DNA of 6,054 nt from Chloroflexota bacterium (GTDB taxonomy: Bacteria > Chloroflexota > Limnocylindria > Limnocylindrales > CSP1-4), in NCBI GenBank assembly GCA_016875645.1, contig VGPE01000176.1, forward strand, positions 1-6,054. Reading direction: 5' to 3'. Both the position numbers and the translations under genes were made by a program. This document shows, one piece after another, positions 5,320 to 6,054 of this stretch (within the stretch, counting starts at the first letter, position 1; each line of letters begins with the position of its first letter). A model generated the notes under the pieces. It searched no databases. It was not told where the DNA came from and saw only the letters and a list, made by a program, of their open reading frames with translations.

Positions 5320-6054
5320 CTACGCGGTGGGGCGCGGCAACACGGACAACAGGTTCTCGATGGCCCGCCGGATCTCCGCGGGATCGACGAACCGGCCCGC
5401 CTGTTCCAGCTCGTCGACGGCACGCCGGAGTTCCGCTGCGCCGTTCGCGGCGTCGTCGTAGAGGCGGGCGTCGAGGTCACTTGCGATGCCCGCAGCGCGG
5501 ATCAGCAGCGCATCGGCATCTGCCGTCGAGACGCGCCCGACGGCAGCCGCGTTTCTGATGGCCGTGCGGACGTTATCGAGATACGTGCGCGCCTGTGCCG
5601 GATCCACGATCGGACGCAAGGTCGGAACCGAGGTCGGGAACGGCGTCACGGCCGGGGTCGTCGTCGGGGTCCGCGCGGGCGACGGGCTGGCGGCGCCGGT
5701 CGGGGTCGGGGTCGGGGTCGATGTCGGGCTGGGGCTCGCGCTCGGGCTCTCCGACCCGCTCGGGCTCGCTGAGGGGCTCGCCGATGGCGGCACGAACGGC
5801 GACGCTGGGTCCGAGGCCGGCGGCGAGGGCTGCGTCGTCGGGCCTCCCGGATCGCGTCCGAACCCCCCGAAACCGCCGAGGAGCGCGAAGGCCACGAGGG
5901 CCGCCAGCGCGGCCAGCATGGTGACCGCGATCGCGGGACCTGCCCAGCTGCGTCGACGCTGCGGGAGCCAGGTCGGGGTCGGCGGTCGGCGCGCCGGGCG
6001 TGTCCGAACCGCAGCCGTTCGAGCGGCAGCCGCCGCGGCCGCGACGTCGGGCGG
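5320..6054 (-). CDS. Membrane-anchored protein with Pro/Ser/Thr stalk and helical C-terminal domain (5' end outside window)
   Basis: The frame enters from the right edge with no stop and ends at TAG 5322-5320, giving 244 visible residues. Residues 1-36 are Ala/Arg/Pro-rich and end in a basic patch (QRRRSW). Residues ~38-62 are one transmembrane helix. Residues ~67-148 are a low-complexity stalk of Pro, Ser and Thr. Residues ~151-240 form a charged helical domain with GRVSTADADALL, AANGAAELRRAVDELEQAG and EIRRAIENLL. An internal Met at residue 46 (5919) is within the membrane helix, so it is unlikely to be the true start. By the positive-inside rule the C-terminal part is extracytoplasmic. The order basic linker, single membrane helix, P/S/T stalk, small helical repeat domain is familiar from the C-terminal halves of bacterial Ser/Thr protein kinases in high-GC bacteria. 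A kinase domain upstream of the window is therefore possible but not seen. It is followed by the two-component operon on the same strand. Confidence 0.8.
   Translation of the reverse strand, partial: PPDVAAAAAAARTAAVRTRPARRPPTPTWLPQRRRSWAGPAIAVTMLAALAALVAFALLGGFGGFGRDPGGPTTQPSPPASDPASPFVPPSASPSASPSGSESPSASPSPTSTPTPTPTGAASPSPARTPTTTPAVTPFPTSVPTLRPIVDPAQARTYLDNVRTAIRNAAAVGRVSTADADALLIRAAGIASDLDARLYDDAANGAAELRRAVDELEQAGRFVDPAEIRRAIENLLSVLPRPTA
5698..5720 (+). repeat. GGGGTC hexanucleotide run within the stalk-coding region
   Basis: On the plus strand GGGGTC is repeated three times in tandem (5702-5719), preceded by a partial unit. On the coding minus strand it encodes alternating Thr-Pro in the stalk. 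Such runs expand and contract easily, so stalk length probably varies between strains. Further G tracts lie nearby at 5654-5657, 5666-5669, 5726-5728 and 5731-5734. Confidence 0.6.

Noticed and set aside
5220..5480. Upstream extension of the response regulator to residue -87
   Set aside because: The extra sequence is Arg/Ser/Pro-rich, overlaps the preceding gene out of frame, and the family N-terminus MKTILVVDD starts at 5219.

Overview
This is a very GC-rich bacterial window (roughly 70% G+C by eye) packed with genes. It has no rRNA, tRNA, CRISPR array or insertion sequence that I can see, and no gene-free stretch longer than about 100 bases. Three predicted promoters share one layout: a TANNNT -10 hexamer, 7 bases, then ATG, with no Shine-Dalgarno sequence. 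This suggests leaderless transcripts are common in this organism. High G+C, leaderless starts and Pro/Ser/Thr-rich surface stalks fit an uncultured Chloroflexota (Limnocylindria-like) or an actinobacterium. That placement is an inference.

Layout. Bases 2-199 (+) hold the last 65 residues of a Pro/Ser/Thr/Ala-rich protein ending in four hexapeptide repeats. Bases 237-884 (+) encode a short PfkB-fold protein with a degraded catalytic motif. It overlaps tail-to-tail with an SRAP (YedK/HMCES-type) abasic-site-crosslinking protein gene on the minus strand (1608-855), which is broken by a frameshift near 1239. Between the SRAP gene and the next gene is a 13-bp perfect inverted repeat (1657-1669) that places a -10 hexamer on each strand, each 7 bases from an ATG. 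To the right it serves a TPR-rhomboid protease gene (1677-3026, +). To the left the ATG opens a 13-codon leader ORF whose stop overlaps the SRAP start (TGATG).

From 3028 onward everything is on the minus strand. A membrane-anchored protein truncated by the window edge (6054-5320) is followed, after a 100-bp spacer with its own candidate promoter and an 11-bp-spaced direct repeat, by an OmpR/PhoB-family response regulator (5219-4488). The response regulator gene overlaps its partner histidine kinase gene (4491-3028) by 4 bases. The kinase and rhomboid genes converge with stop codons one base apart (TGAGTCA).

How it works together. The clear functional unit is the two-component system, which probably senses an envelope signal and may regulate itself. 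The rhomboid and the stalked membrane protein are also envelope functions. The SRAP protein is DNA repair, linked to the rhomboid only through the shared promoter. The most interesting signal is that symmetric divergent promoter with its coupled leader peptide.
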